From Lactarius indigo (Eukaryota > Basidiomycota > Agaricomycetes > Russulales > Russulaceae): a stretch of 64,000 bases of DNA. Shown piece by piece: positions 1-12,577 of the stretch. The stretch covers positions 1,240,001 through 1,304,000 of the forward strand of contig JAFKAC010000008.1 of assembly GCA_025766275.1 (NCBI GenBank), read 5' to 3'. The first letter of the stretch is position 1. Every line of letters starts with the position of its first letter. The position numbers and the translations under genes were made by a program. The notes under the pieces are model-generated. The model was not told the origin of the DNA and searched no databases. It was given only the letters and a program-made list of their open reading frames with translations.

Positions 1-1352
1 GCGAGACAACAGGACCAACCCAGCGAAGGGCTCTTTACCGAAGGATCATTCGCGCTCGTGGAGGGCGACTACACAGATAACGCTACGTTGAGCGTCATTG
101 CCATTGGGCACCCTCCCTGTGAAAGCAGAGAGACGGCGCGGTAAGAGAACAATTTATTTGTTTTACTTCCCGGGTGTGGCTGAGAGGTTTCAATTATAGC
201 TCGGTGTTTGGCCACATCGACTTTCTTAGCAAGGGGGCTACAACGCCTCTCGAGGATGTAAGCGCTCAGGTTTTGGGGTCCACCCTTCGCTCATAAACAC
301 TGTGGCGACAACTCAGACTCAATATGCGACTCGCGTCGAACGGGACTTTTCGAGCATGAATTTCTTTTTCTTCTCAGACGTCTGGCTGGACCACCCGGAC
401 ACGTTGAGAGGTCTACAAAAGATCTTCGACAACTGCATAGAGAACAACTTCATCCCAAAGGTGATTGTTTTCTGCGGCAACTTTTCCAGCTCTGGAATTG
501 CGCAAGGGAACAGCAGGGATGTTCAAAAATACCAAGGCTAGCTCGTCGCCCCTCGCTAAAATACACCTGCTTACCCCCCCTCTCTCAGAGGGCTTTGACT
601 CACTAGCAGACTTGATCGCCTCCTATACTCTCATCACGCGGCGCACGCATTTCGTCTTTGTGCCTGGTCCCTTAGACCTGGCGGTCAACTCCATCCTTCC
701 CCGGAAGCCCCTGCTCTCGTCGTTCACAGGCCGTTTACAGTCGAAGATCCCAAAGCTTCACTTGGCGAGCAACCCATGCCGTCTCAAGTTCTTCGGGCAG
801 GAGATCGTCATCTTCCGGGACGACATCATGTCCCGCATGCTCCGCAACCTCGTCGGCGTGAAACCGGACGCGCGGAACGAGGATCTGAAGCGATATGTAG
901 GGCCCTCTTCCGCACACTGTATTTGTCTGATCATCTCTCCTGGAAAGCTCGTCCAATCGATCCTCGACCAGAGTCACCTCGCACCGTTCACGACGCACAT
1001 CCAGCCTATCCTGCCCGAGTACGACCACACCATGCGCCTCTATCCCCTGCCTACTTGTGTGCGTGTTATTGCTCCACGCCCCCTTCTCTTTTCATTTCCT
1101 AAATCGACCGGCGCGTAGGTCGTCCTCGCGGATAAGTACGACAGCTACCGGATGACGTACGAGGGCTGCCACGTCTTCAACCCCGGGCGGTTCACTGGCC
1201 GCTCGCTTGGGTTCTCCACGTATACACCAGCCATTCGAGAGTCAGAAGCTTGGTACGTCCTCGTTCCCCCCCACACACGTGTTACGCTGCTGAGGTCATT
1301 GTGTCTTTTGCTTTCTTGTATCAGCGTCGTAGACTTGGAAGGTGAAAATTGA
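1..1352 (+). CDS. DPB2: DNA polymerase epsilon subunit B (partial, 5' end outside window)
   Basis: Second-largest, non-catalytic subunit of DNA polymerase epsilon, which acts in leading-strand replication and helicase assembly. Seen: a spliced reading frame with exons at about 1-140, 200-257, 317-536, 589-896, 948-1058, 1119-1252 and 1325-1352. Joined in frame they give the family signatures [29 protein letters not shown] and the C-terminal [13 protein letters not shown] block typical of the inactive calcineurin-like phosphoesterase fold of B subunits. The stop is TGA at 1350-1352. Introns are 50-73 nt; the one after 536 seems to use a GC donor (AAG|GCTAGC) with a normal AG acceptor, since only that join keeps the frame. 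The N-terminus lies to the left of the window. Next gene is convergent. No indels seen here, unlike genes after 7.8 kb. Confidence 0.93.
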
Positions 1353-1889
1353 GGGCCATACGTTATTTTTATAACATAGATAGCGTTTTCCCGTCGGGCA
1401 CGCTGAATTTCAATCAGTAGCCTGAATTGCTCTACGTACGAAGTGCCGTGAGGAAGAGGGTGGCTAATCAAGGCGACCAGTCTTTGCAAGCTTCAACCAA
1501 AAAGAAAGAGACAAAAAAATACACTGGTGAAATCGCACTACACGTACTGTCCTCGACTTCGACAATGGACAGTAGCGACGTCTAAGAAAGTCCAGGTGCT
1601 GGTGAACCCAGTAACGTACTATGAAAGTTTCATGCCGACAACAATAGCGGTACAGATTGGCGTGCGAGCGCACGCACAGGCAGCGGCCTACAAGAGATAA
1701 AATGGCGATGGAAATCACCACAAGAGGATCACAGAAGGTAGCAACATAGGGGGGTATTGTATCGGGAACACGGTGGATGTACCAGAGACATGAGACGAGA
1801 AAGCAAGAGATAGAAAAAAAAACATCGACCATCACACCATCCATCCCAATGACGCGCTGGGCGTGGGCGCGGGTCGACGGCTACCAGCG
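1353..1889. other. Convergent intergenic region (3' ends)
   Basis: 537 bp between the stop codons of two convergent genes. Open frames here have no recognisable product and I read them as chance. It presumably holds both 3' UTRs; no clear terminator or RNA gene seen. Confidence 0.5.
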
Positions 1890-4705
1890 CTACCACATCC
1901 GCGTCCAGCGCTCGGGGCTCTGCGTACTCGGGCTCTCGTACATCAGCGCGCGCTGCGCAAAACCTACCGGGCTCTCGTGCAGACCACGACTGGGCGTGCC
2001 TTGTGCGCCGAGACGTGCCAGCTCCTCGTCCAGAAGCGTGCCGGGGTCGTGCGGGTCAAACAGCCCCCGCAGCGGGGACTCGTTCGTCACACCCATGAAC
2101 ATAAGTTTTCGCGGCGTCACGGGCGTAAAAGGCGTAAATTGAGAAGAGGTTCGTCGGCGGGAGGGCGTGCGGAGGAGGTTCTCCGTGTCCTCGGTTGGCT
2201 GATTGTCATCCTTTGGGGGGTTGACCTCGCCGTGAGGTAACGTCACTGTCGGCGGAGGATTTAAGTGCGATTTGTAGTGAGCGAGGCTCGGCGAAGGACT
2301 CATGTGCACACCCAAGTGCGACAGTGGAGTTCTGGCAACGGACAAACGAGACTCTGACGTCTTCCGAGGGGGCGTACAAGGGCGACCTGGTGGCGTGACA
2401 TGCGGTTTGACTGAGGTTGGGAATACATTTCTTGGCGGAGGTGTAGATGGCTTAGGATTTTGAGTTCGAGGACGCACGGTCTGACGGGTTAGGGTGGGCG
2501 ATTCGGGTGCAGGGGGGAGAGCAGGTTTCTACATTACGAATTGAGTCAATTGTAGCTGTACCGAATTGTTGTAGCTTACCTTGTACGAGTCTTTCTCCGT
2601 CGCCTTTTCTTTACCTTTCTTTGATTTCCCTTTTGACTTGCTAGTTGCCTCGTTTTCTCCCGCAGTAGGCTTTGGATTTAGCAAGGTCACACCTGGAGCC
2701 AACGCATCAAGAGGTGCCTCTTCCGGGACAACCAAGAAGGCGCTGATATCGAATTTAGGTGATACCGACGCCGATGCTCGGCAAGTCTCCGTGGCTTGGG
2801 CAGGAGCGTCCTGATCGTCAGTTTCTTCCGGCGGGCTAGAAGAGCTGTTATTTGGAGTGAGCTCTGGAATAGACACAGACGAGGACGACGTTGGTGGTAA
2901 CGATGGCGAAGGAGACTCTTCCGGCTCTGTCTTGATTTCAGACAAGGCGGGTAAAGAGGGGGATTGGCTAGAAATTGGGGGCGTGGGAGCTGGAGGCTCG
3001 GTAGTCATGGGGTTATATACCGAGCCCGGAGGCAAAACGGGGAATATTACGCCTGCGGGAACCGCATGAAGGTGAGGCATGACGTAGGGTGCATAATATG
3101 GTTGGTGATGTGTGCCCGGGCGGGGACCAGGAAACAGAGGCGGTCCAGGGTACGCTACAGCTGGAAGAGAAGACATCGGGATGCCCATCTGTGGGTGTAA
3201 AGTTGGGACCATTTGTTCTTGAGGTGCCTCAGTTTTCATCTTCTTCCGTCTGGGTTTTCGCGTGGGTGTGTCTTCGGCTGGACGCTTGCGGTTTGAATGG
3301 CGCGCTTTCTCCTTCTGCTCTTGCATATCCGCACAAAACTCCTTGCGAAAACCACCGCCAAGGAAACAGTCAAGGTCCTGGTCGAAAATTGCCCAAAGCG
3401 TACGGCCGGCAGCGCGATCGCGTTGCACTTTGCGGAATACAATAGTCGTACTAAGTACGTGTCGGATGGAGTTCATCCACGTCTGCTCGTTGCGCTTGAA
3501 ATGGGGATAAACAATGGTAATGAAGTCATAAATTTCTTGCAATGTCAGCCGGTGTTCCGGAGAGGCAAGAATGGCTTGGCCGATAAGAGCGGCATAGGGA
3601 AGATCAGGCTTGGTATGAGAGTACGGGCCTGGTGGTAGCTTGAATGGTAGTTCATCGTACTCTTCCTCGGTTGGCTCTGGGCCCATGGGCCCAGGAGAGG
3701 AGACAATATTGACGATAGGGCGAATGGGACTTGACGATGGAGTAGAGATACCTGGAGACGACGGAGGGAGGGGGGCGGATTTATAATAACTTCGACGCGG
3801 AGTAACCGGGGGTTGTGAGGACGTAGTCTGGTGGTAAGGTGAGGACACTATAGAGCAAGCAGACTGATAGAGGTACCTTCCGAGAACCCTCCACGAGGGA
3901 GTTACTCTCGCTTGGTACGGAGGAGGTCATGCTACTCCGGCGGGATCGGGACGGGGAGGGTGACTCTGCGCGAGGCACAAACGAACCCTTTGAGAAGGAC
4001 ATCAGCGAGCGCCAGATAATATCGAGCTATACCAACACTACGACGGTGCCTGGGGGTGACTGTCTGATAAAGCACGGTGTCTCTGTAATAGCGGCCTGCT
4101 CGACCGGGCGTAGAGTGTGGCAGTGAATCCTGTGCAGACGATGGTGAGAAGGGTTAGACGACGACGAGAACCTCCCCAGGTGGAGCACCCACCTGAGAGA
4201 GGCCGAAGTTCGAATCGTCTGTTGTTTTGACGCGTCCAGAGTCGCTTGTGCGGGAATGGCCAGAGGGACGTAACGCGGAATGTGTTGGGGAATGAGGCAG
4301 TGTGGGGCTGGTATCGCGTTCCCGCCTGCTGCGTCGTTCTCTCCTGCTGCGTCTGTTCTGACGTTCGATTATCTCGTCCATGCTCTCGAAACGACGAAGC
4401 GAGGATGAGGGCTCGATCGGTTCTGTTTTAATGGGAGTGGCTGGTGGGAAGGGAGGCGCGTCAGCCGCTGATACGGAGCGCGATTTGGGGTGAACTGTCT
4501 GCGAAAGTAGAGTGGGGCTTTTTGCGCTGTCTGCGTCCGACTCTGCTGTTGAGAATGCACGAAAAGAATTGGCGTGTTCAGTGGTGAGGAACTGGCGCAT
4601 CTGATCGCTGTGACGCGTCAGGTCGTCGCGTGTCATTCCCAGGTTTTGAAGGAGTTGAGATATAGGTGAGACGGGAAGATTTGTAGGGATGGGACTAGCA
4701 TCCAT
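1890..4705 (-). CDS. Forkhead-domain transcription factor
   Basis: Probable sequence-specific nuclear DNA-binding regulator. Seen: a winged-helix forkhead domain encoded near 3650-3300 (KPDLPYAALIGQAI, LTLQEIYDFI, FKRNEQTWMNSIRHVLS), with HVLSTTIVF where animal FOX proteins have HNLSLNDCF, followed by a basic KRPAEDTPTRKPRRKK stretch that may be a nuclear signal. The flanks are Pro/Ser-rich and look disordered. Proposed exons: 4705-4194, 4026-3877, 3827-2581, 2528-1890. The first exon (MDASPIPTN start, SRRERRSRRER tract) joins in phase to the second; the link rests on that phase and a 167-nt intron, so a shorter gene starting at the in-frame ATG at 4002 is possible. The C-terminus (DEELARLGAQGTPSRG) is Ser/Pro-rich with SP/TP sites. 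Related to yeast Hcm1/Fkh only at domain level. Confidence 0.85.
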
Positions 4706-4866
4706 CTCCCTCGGTTGGCGGGAAGGTGGGAGAGGCGGATAACAAGGCGTGGGTGTCACTGGATGGATGGTGGCTGCTCCGAGTCGCGGTCGGACGGGTC
4801 ATTAAATCATACCAATTATGGACAACCTGGCTCTAAATCCGGCTTACTACCATATTTAAAAAGAAA

Positions 4867-6111
4867 CTAGGAATTGGCTACTATTCTGATCCAATTTCCA
4901 TTACTCGGCCCAATTATTGAACTCCGGCCCGCGCTACCCAGTCGCACCTCCGTGGTTCCTAACTCCCCTGGTGTGTATGCAGCCTCATCTCCAACAGTAA
5001 ATATGTCCCCATCTATCTCTGGGAATGTCACCGTTGGAAGCCGCATCAGCTCCGGGGGTGTCCTTGTCAAGTATAAACGGTGGAGCGCGTCTTCCGCAGC
5101 CTGTAAGTAAGCGTGACGTCGCAAGTCAGTGAAGCACCCCTGGTCGAGAGAGTGACCATACTCGGTATTCAGCCATCTTTAACGAACTTCCGAAGCCTTC
5201 CCCGAGCTGCTCAATGCCCGAATAGACCCCAACAACAAAGACAGGTGAGTTGGACAATCGACCGGTCTCTTTTAGTAATCTGAAGGAGACCAGTCAACAT
5301 CTCGGTCGTAAAAGACGGGTCCTGCCATACATACCTCGAAACGGGCTTTTCACGACCAAACTTGGCAACCGTCTCTGTTAAGGCCACCTTCGGGTCGCGG
5401 AATTTTAGCATCTTACGTAGGTCGACCTCACGACCTAGGAAGAACTGGTGTGCGAATTTCCGCGCAGAGGAAAATGAGCTCCGTTGATATATGAGGGCAA
5501 CAAGAGAGCGCGGTATTGACGACAGCGCATCATGGTGAAGCACTGCGGGTTTCAGAGGTGTTGGCGGCTTGAAAAACAAAGGATGTGTTTGAAGGACGTA
5601 AAATAGTACAAGGGCAGGCTCGACGTACCGTCCTATGCCAACGCAGCAACGGCGCGGCACCAACCTCCTTTGCGACATTGGCGCAGGTGTTAGGTCCGAC
5701 ATACGCGCTCACAGCTGCCTTGACGACGCGCGTTGGTAGGTGAGGGTATGAAGCAGCGACGAACTCTGACGCGAAGAGACCGAGCAAGGCATTACCGAGA
5801 GTTGATAAATTGCCATTCGCTGGAGGAGGCTTCTGATTGGGGTGGCGTTGCGCGAAAAAAGGAAGAACGGAGGGGTGTGTACAAGCTTGCTCCAGCTCAG
5901 GAACCTGCAGCAGTGACCCAAGTCCGATGCGATGGCTCAATGCTGAAAGGGCGGATGGAGGTGGAGGTTGCAATGCTGCCCACGTCTCCGGAGAGAAAGT
6001 GGACGAGCTGGTAGCGAGTGCCCCTTCCGGTGGGAAGCTTCTCAAGGAAGAGAGTGGGACAGACGGCAATTTTGTAGCAATCGACAGAAAACGCCGTTGA
6101 GCATGGCCCAT
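4867..6111 (-). CDS. MRPL3: Mitochondrial large ribosomal subunit protein mL44 (RNase III-like fold)
   Basis: Structural protein of the mitochondrial 54S subunit; family members keep an RNase III-like domain plus a dsRNA-binding-like domain and lack nuclease activity. Seen: exons 6111-5629, 5567-5335, 5279-5162 and 5100-4867 join in frame. The N-terminus [17 protein letters not shown] is Arg/Ser-rich without acids, fitting a mitochondrial presequence. The signatures include [43 protein letters not shown] and [18 protein letters not shown]. The start was placed at 6111 because the longer upstream frame begins only at TTG. It is divergent to PMT4 with 378 bp between starts, and its stop lies 161 bp upstream of the forkhead start. 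No broken frame seen. Confidence 0.92.
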
Positions 6112-6489
6112 CGCGTGACGTGCCTGCGTAGGTCGGTACGGTGGGGGTGCCAATGGCTCCGCAGACGCGCAGAGCAATGAGCGACCTGTTGCTTAGGTAA
6201 GACACGCGAAAAATTTGAAATACTGCAAGTTCTCTTGCAAATCACTTGTCCAGCTCGTAACTTTGAAGTAAAGTCTAAAAAAAATTCTAATTGTGATTGT
6301 GTATGTATCGACTGTTTGAAAATCTGCGTTACACGCGTACAGTTGAAAGTGAAAGTTGCCAGTGGCAACTTGCCTTGTTTTGGTTCGTCCACGTGACACG
6401 TGGTAACAGGCGAAGCGTGTCTGGTCAACTGCAAACAAAACCACTTCTACCACCGCCACCACCACTACGCCCTCCTGTTACCTTTGACC
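6112..6489. promoter_or_regulatory. Divergent promoter region mL44 / PMT4
   Basis: 378 bp between two divergent start codons. It contains a CT/CA-rich tract just upstream of the PMT4 ATG (about 6440-6480) and an AT-rich stretch near 6270-6300. No specific factor site is claimed. Confidence 0.55.
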
Positions 6490-9344
6490 ATGGCTGAATC
6501 CCCAGCCAGGCTTCGGCACAGAAGACCCTCAGCTCAGCGTGACCCTTCCCTCGCTCTTGTCGATGATGACGATCAACCCCCCCAAGACCCTGTGAGCCCT
6601 GCTACCTCCCTACATCCCCCCAACTTGGCCGTACTTACTAAATTTTAGGATTCTCGTACACAACTTGAATTACTCTTAGAGTCAAATGAAGCGAGCATGG
6701 CGATCGTTGGTATTCTCACCTTATTTGCATTTGTGCTACGCTTCTACAAAATCAACCATCCTGATCAAGTGGTGTTCGTGCGGCTTATATTCTTTCTCTC
6801 GTGTTCGGTCTCACAGCGTCGGGACCTAGGTTTCGACGAAGTTCATTTTGGAAAATTTGCGGCCTACTACATCTCACGAGAATACTATTTCGACGTGCAC
6901 CCACCCTTTGCAAAGCTCCTCTTTGGCCTCGCTGGTTGGTTCGTTGGATTCGATGGCCACTTCAACTTCGAGAGCATTGGTGACAATTACACGGATAACC
7001 ACGTTCCATATGTGGGCATGCGTGCTTTGCCCGCCATCCTCGGCAGTCTTACCATTCCAGTCGTCTATGGGATCATGAAGGAGAGTGGTTATGGAACCAT
7101 TATCTCTGCTTTTTCTGCATCTCTCATCCTTTTCGGTACGTGCAGTCAACTTGAATGTGGCTGAATTCTGAGTTGCTTCCCTACTCGCACTTTTTGTAGA
7201 CAACGCACATGTAGCGCAGTCGCGCCTCATATTATTGGACGCCACCCTCATCTTTTTCCTCTCCCTCACTATGTATTCCTACGTTCGCTTCCGGAAGCTA
7301 CGCTATGTGTACGTCCAAAGACCTCTAAGTTGCGAAGGCTGCGGCTGAACCCCCAGCAGAGCATTCACCCCTGAGTGGTGGGGCTGGTTAATCGCTACTG
7401 GCGTCTTCATGGCGTGTGCTTGGGGTTCCAAAGTGAATGGTATACTTACGGTCGTCGCCATTGGCGTTGCCGTTCTTGTCGATTTGTGGGACCTCTTGGA
7501 TATCCGTAAAAGCCCATCAATGGTTCGTGCACTTACATACCCCTATGAACACCAAACTGACATCATCTCAGGATCCCTTTTGGCGCCATTTCGCCGCCCG
7601 TGCGATTGGGCTGATTGTTGTACCTGTTATTGTTTACCTCACGTTTTTCTGGATCCACTTCGCCATTCTTACTCACTCGGGCACGGGTGACACCTTCATG
7701 AGCCCTCAATTCCAGGAGAGTTTGGCAGGAAATGAGCTTTTGATGAACAGCCTTGGTAAACTTGCATTTCTGGTGGACCATCATGTATTAATGTCTATCT
7801 CAGAGCTCAAGTATCACGACACCGTTACCTTAAAACACAAAGACACGAAGGTTTTTCCTGCACTCACACCCCGAACGTTACCCATTGCGCTATGACGACG
7901 GCCGTATAAGTAGCCAAGGTAAGCATTCATTACGAGACATTACACTATGAGTAGGGGTCTCATGACTTTGTAGGTCAACAAGTTACCGGTTATGGTCACG
8001 CCGACGAGAACAACTGGTGGCAGATTATTCCAACCAAAGCACTTCCTGAAACTGGCCGTGGTCGCATTGTGCGCCACGGAGATGTCATCCAACTCCTGCA
8101 CGTATCAACACAGACTTATCTCCTTACCCATGACGTTGCTTCACCACTTATGCCAACCAATCAAGAATTTACAACGTGGGCGAGGGACTGACCTTTCGCG
8201 TTATAACGACACGCTTTTCCACCTTAGTCTCAATGGCGCACACGAAGGCGAGCCCGTCAGGAGCAAGAGCGGTTACCTTCGGCTTGTTCATTTACCGACG
8301 AAGGTGTCGCTCTGGACGCACCGTGAACAGCTTCCTGACTGGGCGTTCCGCCAGCAAGAAATTAACGGAGACTAAGAACCCCTTGGATCGCAGCGCGATT
8401 TGGTACGTTGACGATATTATCTCTGGTGGAGGTATGCCCGTGTTCTGTTGTGTCTTCTACTTTTCTCTCTTTCTCATTGCGATGACAGAGGGTGAGGACG
8501 TGTCAGCCAGAACTAGCGCGCAACAGGCGAAAACTCCAAAATCACTCGGCTTCTTCAGGAAATTCTTTGAGTTACAACTTCTTATGTTGCAGCACAATGC
8601 GGGCCTAACCGCGTCACACCCTTATGCAAGTGCCCCGATCAATTGGCCATTCTTGTTGAGCGGGATCAGCTTCTGGACTCAATCAGAGGGTCAGAAACAG
8701 ATTTATCTGATCGGCAATATCATCGGATGGTGGACCTGTGCCCTTGCATTGTCGCTATACGTAGGCATTATTGGAGCAGATTTGATCGCGAAAAGGCGAG
8801 GTGTTGAGCCCATTCCACTTGGTAAGTGAGCCTTTGGCAAGGCAGAACCTTCAGTCTCACCGGAGTGATTGACAGCCGTTCGCAACCGCTTGTGGAACTC
8901 GGCGGGCTTTTTCATCGTCGTGTGGTTCATCCACTATTTCCCATTCTTCCTTATGAGTCGGCAACTGTTCATTCATCACTATCTCCCCTCTCATCTTGCC
9001 TCTGCACTCGTCGCTGGTGCCGTACTCCACTTCCTACTCTCTGAAACCATCCAGTACCCCATATCCGTTCGAGGACACTCTACCCGGCCACGCAAGCCGC
9101 AATGGGCTGAGCTTGGTGCTCGCGGCCCTGCTATTGTGTTGCTCTTCTTCCTAGTATTATTTTGCGCGTTTCTTTACATCGCCCCGTTAACTTACGGCAC
9201 TCCGGGGTACGTTCCTTTTAAGTTGATCGATTCCAAGATGTTGACGTACCGTGTGATAGATTGGATGGTGACGCAGTCAATTCCAAACGGCTGTTATCAT
9301 CTTGGACGCTACACTTTGCTGGAAAAGCGTACGAGCAAGCTTGA
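6490..9344 (+). CDS. PMT4: Protein O-mannosyltransferase, PMT4 type, with three apparent frameshifts
   Basis: ER membrane enzyme that moves mannose from dolichyl-phosphate mannose to Ser/Thr of secretory proteins; PMT4 acts mainly on membrane-anchored substrates. Seen: short acidic cytosolic N-terminus, first membrane helix, luminal loop with FDEVHFGKFAAYY and DVHPPFAKLL (catalytic Asp-Glu region), MIR repeats (KHKDTK, GYGHADENNWW), then NAGLTASHPYAS and hydrophobic helices, ending WTLHFAGKAYEQA at TGA 9342-9344. About 12 exons, including 6490-6591, 7200-7308, 7360-7522, 7572-7755, 7804-7918, 7974-8431, 8489-8821, 8876-9206 and 9260-9344; the junction near 6772-6833 is unclear. Odd: to keep the conserved protein one base must be skipped at about 7852-7858, 8187-8191 and 8366-8371. 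So it is either a recent pseudogene or, more likely, affected by consensus errors. Confidence 0.9.
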
Positions 9345-9654
9345 TCGTGATGGCAGGAAATAAGCTGATGACGTGGAGCGGGGCTCGGTCGGGTATTAGA
9401 GAACTTTTATCAACCTATTCATATTGCGCCTACTGGGCTTGTCTATGCAATATTTCTCTTTCTTTTTGTTTGCTTTATTTGTGATAATAGGCCTCTTTTG
9501 TAAATATGCACCTTGCACGCCCACGTCAATGAGTCGCTTGAGTGACTGAGCTGGGTGACCTTATCACATTTCCTATTCGCCTCCGCTGTCTTTCCGAGCC
9601 CTAATTGATAGGTTACGGTAGTCGTCCATCCTGCGTCGATACTCATCAACGACT
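9345..9654. other. Intergenic region PMT4-MVP1
   Basis: 310 bp between a stop and the next start on the same strand; it must hold the PMT4 3' UTR and MVP1 promoter. The T-rich stretch about 9445-9500 may be part of a 3' end signal. Nothing else seen. Confidence 0.4.
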
Positions 9655-12333
9655 ATGTTTAACGCACCACGCCCGACGCAGGCGTACGGAGTCTCGTCCA
9701 CTACTAGTTTCGGTGGCAGCTTCGTGGACGAAAACCCGCTGGCTGCTTCAACCTACGATGGTCCTTGACCCTTGGAGCACCGCCCCGACGCCCTCTCCGC
9801 CTCCAGTCCCTTCCATCTTTACCAACGCCATCGGTACGCAGACCCGCGTAAAATTTCGATGTCCATCTGATTAAACCTCGTCTGTACGTTCACATAGCGG
9901 AGGCCACCGTGCCGGCGATTTATCAACAATCGTTCAGCACGGTCGACCCGAACAACACTGGCGAAACCTCCGTCAACTCCCTCTCGCGTGTATTATCGAC
10001 GTCCTCGCTTCCTGCTACGACGGTAGATAAGGTAACGCCGTACTCTCTCCGTGCCCAACGACACCTTTCTGGGGATAAGGAAAGCGCTGACCGTCTGCCC
10101 ACCAGATCGTCAACCTTGTAAGCACCCGCCCGCGCGTATCGAAGCTCGAGTTCTTCGTTGCGCTAGCACTGGTCGCGCTTGCGCAGGCAGGCAGAGGTGC
10201 GTCATCGACTTTTGCAAACGATGGCCACGAACCCATCTCCCCTCAGACGTTAGCGTGGAGCAGGTCGCGTTGCTCGCACAGCAGAACACGCTCCCCGAGC
10301 CCACACTCGATATCAGCCTGCTCAGCTATGGCACCGCCCCGTCGTCGACCCTAGGTCTTGGCCATCCGAGCGGTGGCAGCGGCTCCACAACATTGCGGAA
10401 CTCGCCCGCCGTCGTCCCTCCCACGGACGATCCATGGACGACGGGTCGCTTTGGCGCTGGTACCTCCAGCCCGCACCCCTTCGGGGGTCTCAACGGGGCT
10501 CCCCCATCCAGCGTTGCGGGCTCCGGGCTGCCCTCTGGCTGGTGGAAGAAGGCAGGAGAAAGTGACGATTCAATTCGGGGGGCAGCAGGGGTTCGTGCTG
10601 AACCGGTACATGGTTTACGCCATCACGACAGAGGTTCGTCATGTTCCTCGGAGTTCATGGCTTCTTTAAACGAACGTTTGAGTATCAGCGCGGTGGCACC
10701 GTGCAGCGACGGTACTCGGAATTCGTGTTCCTGTGGGACTGCTTGATTCGCCGTTATCCGTTCCGCCTGTTGCCGCAACTGCCTCCCAAGCGCATTGGGC
10801 GTAAGTGAAACGCTTTTTAGACTTTAGAATGCCGGGCGAGACCTTATCATCGTTTTATCAGCCGATGAGTCGTTCTTGGAGCAAAGGAGGTATGAATTTT
10901 TTGCTAGGCCCCACCTGCCAGCGTGCGCAGAATGCTGATAACGGTGACAGGAAGGGTTTGGAGAGATTTCTTCGAGTCGTGATGTGGGTCAACTGCCGAG
11001 GCTAACATGGACCACACATTGACAACCTACCGAAAGGAATCACCCCGTGATCAAGGAAGACGCTTTGCTGGGTTCTTTCCTCGCAGGAGCCTTCATTTGA
11101 GCAGTGGAGAAGGCATTCATCGATCTCTCTAGAGGAAGAGTCCGCCAGCAAGCGCATTGATCGTGTAGAAGAGATGACAATTCCCAGTGATCTAGAAGAC
11201 AAGCTCGGGTATATTTTTTCTTCCTCACGTATGTTGGGTATTTCCTGGCTGAACACCCGTCAGGCATGTCCGACATAAGATCGCCCCTCTCATCGAAGCC
11301 TGGCAGAAAATCTGTGTATTGGGAGAACGCCTCATCCGAAAGCGTGAGGCTGCAGCGGTACGAAGCACCAGCACTCGGCCGTCTCTGATGCCTCATTTGC
11401 GCCTGCCATCTGCCCTTCGCATATTCTCCCCTCCATTACTCTCCTCAAACGACGCGGACCCCACATGGTACGCCACCGGTCTTACCCGCATTTTCTTCCC
11501 TCCACGGGAACCCTGCCCTGTCTCTTGTCGCTGCCTTCGACCGCACAGGCTGACCTATCGCGCCTGACGAACACGCTCAAGACACTGGTCGAAGTCAACG
11601 GGCAATGTTGGAAGGGCGATGACTGCGACTTGTCGCAAGGCGTCAAGCAGGGAGTCGTCGCGTTGTCCGCACACACCCAGCGTCACACAGACTTGCTGGA
11701 GCTACGGGTGCGTCAGCCCCCGTAAAACTTCTTTTTGCCTGACCCAAGGGTTCTAGACTGGTGTGCTCTTGCAGAACACGCTGGAAGAATTGAAAGTTCG
11801 TCAACCCTCTTCCGCGCTTTCCTTTTACTCGTCGGCTTGGGTGTTACGCTTCACTGACCCCCACGAACCGCTAGAGCCAACGTGATCTGTACATCGCTAT
11901 GCGCGACCTGTTCGTCCGACACTGAGCGACTCTCCGTCGACCAAGTCGAACGTCTGAAGAAACGGGTCGACGCGAACGCGCTCAAGCTCGAGAGCATCAA
12001 GGCACTCGCCAAGGATGGCTGGGAGGAGGAGGCGGACAAGATTGCGGGGAGCATCGAAAAGGACAAGGCGACGATCTCGGCGCAGCTCAATCGGCGGGTA
12101 TTCATTCGCGCATGGTACGCGCCTGAAAAAACGTGAAAAGAAAAAAGGCTAACGTTCGGTCGGTTGGGCTAGCATGTGGCACGAGCTGCGCTGTTGTGTT
12201 GCACAACAGAGAAAGCACGCTTCTCACCCAACTCGTGCAGTCGTTCGCCCGCGAGGAGCAGGAGTTTGCAGATGCAGTGGCGGCAAATTGGGCGTCCTTG
12301 TCGCAAGCGGTGGAGGTTATGCCTTTTGAATGA
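9655..12333 (+). CDS. MVP1: Sorting nexin MVP1 (PX-BAR, SNX8-like), with five or more apparent frameshifts
   Basis: Endosomal sorting nexin that binds phosphoinositides through a PX domain and curves membranes through a BAR-like coiled region during retrograde and vacuolar sorting. Seen: start MFNAPRPTQAYG, an EH-like N-terminal part (IVNLVSTRPRVSKLEFFVALALVALAQ), PX domain (QGFVLNRYMVYAITTE, RRYSEFVFLWDCLIRRYP, LEQRRKGLERFL), BAR-like helices (ERLIRKREAAA, ADLSRLTNTLKTLVEVNG, VDQVERLKKRVDANALKLESI) and the C-terminal AREEQEFADAVAANWASL. About 14 exons with consensus splice sites. Odd: one extra base at each of about 9758-9766, 10549-10555, 11084-11089, 11920-11925 and 12188-12193, and a further frame change near 11490-11520. 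Amino acids on both sides stay conserved, so decay by ordinary selection loss looks unlikely. Confidence 0.88.
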
Positions 12334-12577
12334 ACGTCGAATCGCCAAGGCTGGCGATCGCTTTACGATCTCCTTTGATGATGTACGATCTCGAACCTTC
12401 TTGCAATCACAAGACGAGTGGTCTTCGCAGCCACTAGGCGTCTCATTTTCTACTTCATCTCCGAGTGAGTGAAAAACAGGAAATGTCTCTGTTCGGGCGC
12501 AAGCATGAGTCATTTGCTCCAGAACATTACAATGCCAAATATATTCTAAAATAAATGACCCAAAGTCGAAAAATAGC
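12334..12577. other. Convergent intergenic region MVP1-ERG4
   Basis: 244 bp between stop codons of convergent genes. AT-rich stretch with AATATATTC / AAATAAATGA at about 12538-12556 could serve 3' end formation. No gene seen. Confidence 0.4.

Noticed and set aside
1464..1844. Minus-strand ORF of 126 codons between DPB2 and the forkhead gene
   Set aside because: Unusual composition, no motif, overlaps both 3' UTR regions.
6767..6835. Possible additional frameshift in PMT4 near NHPDQV
   Set aside because: A short in-frame intron or retained codons explain it as well; not counted.
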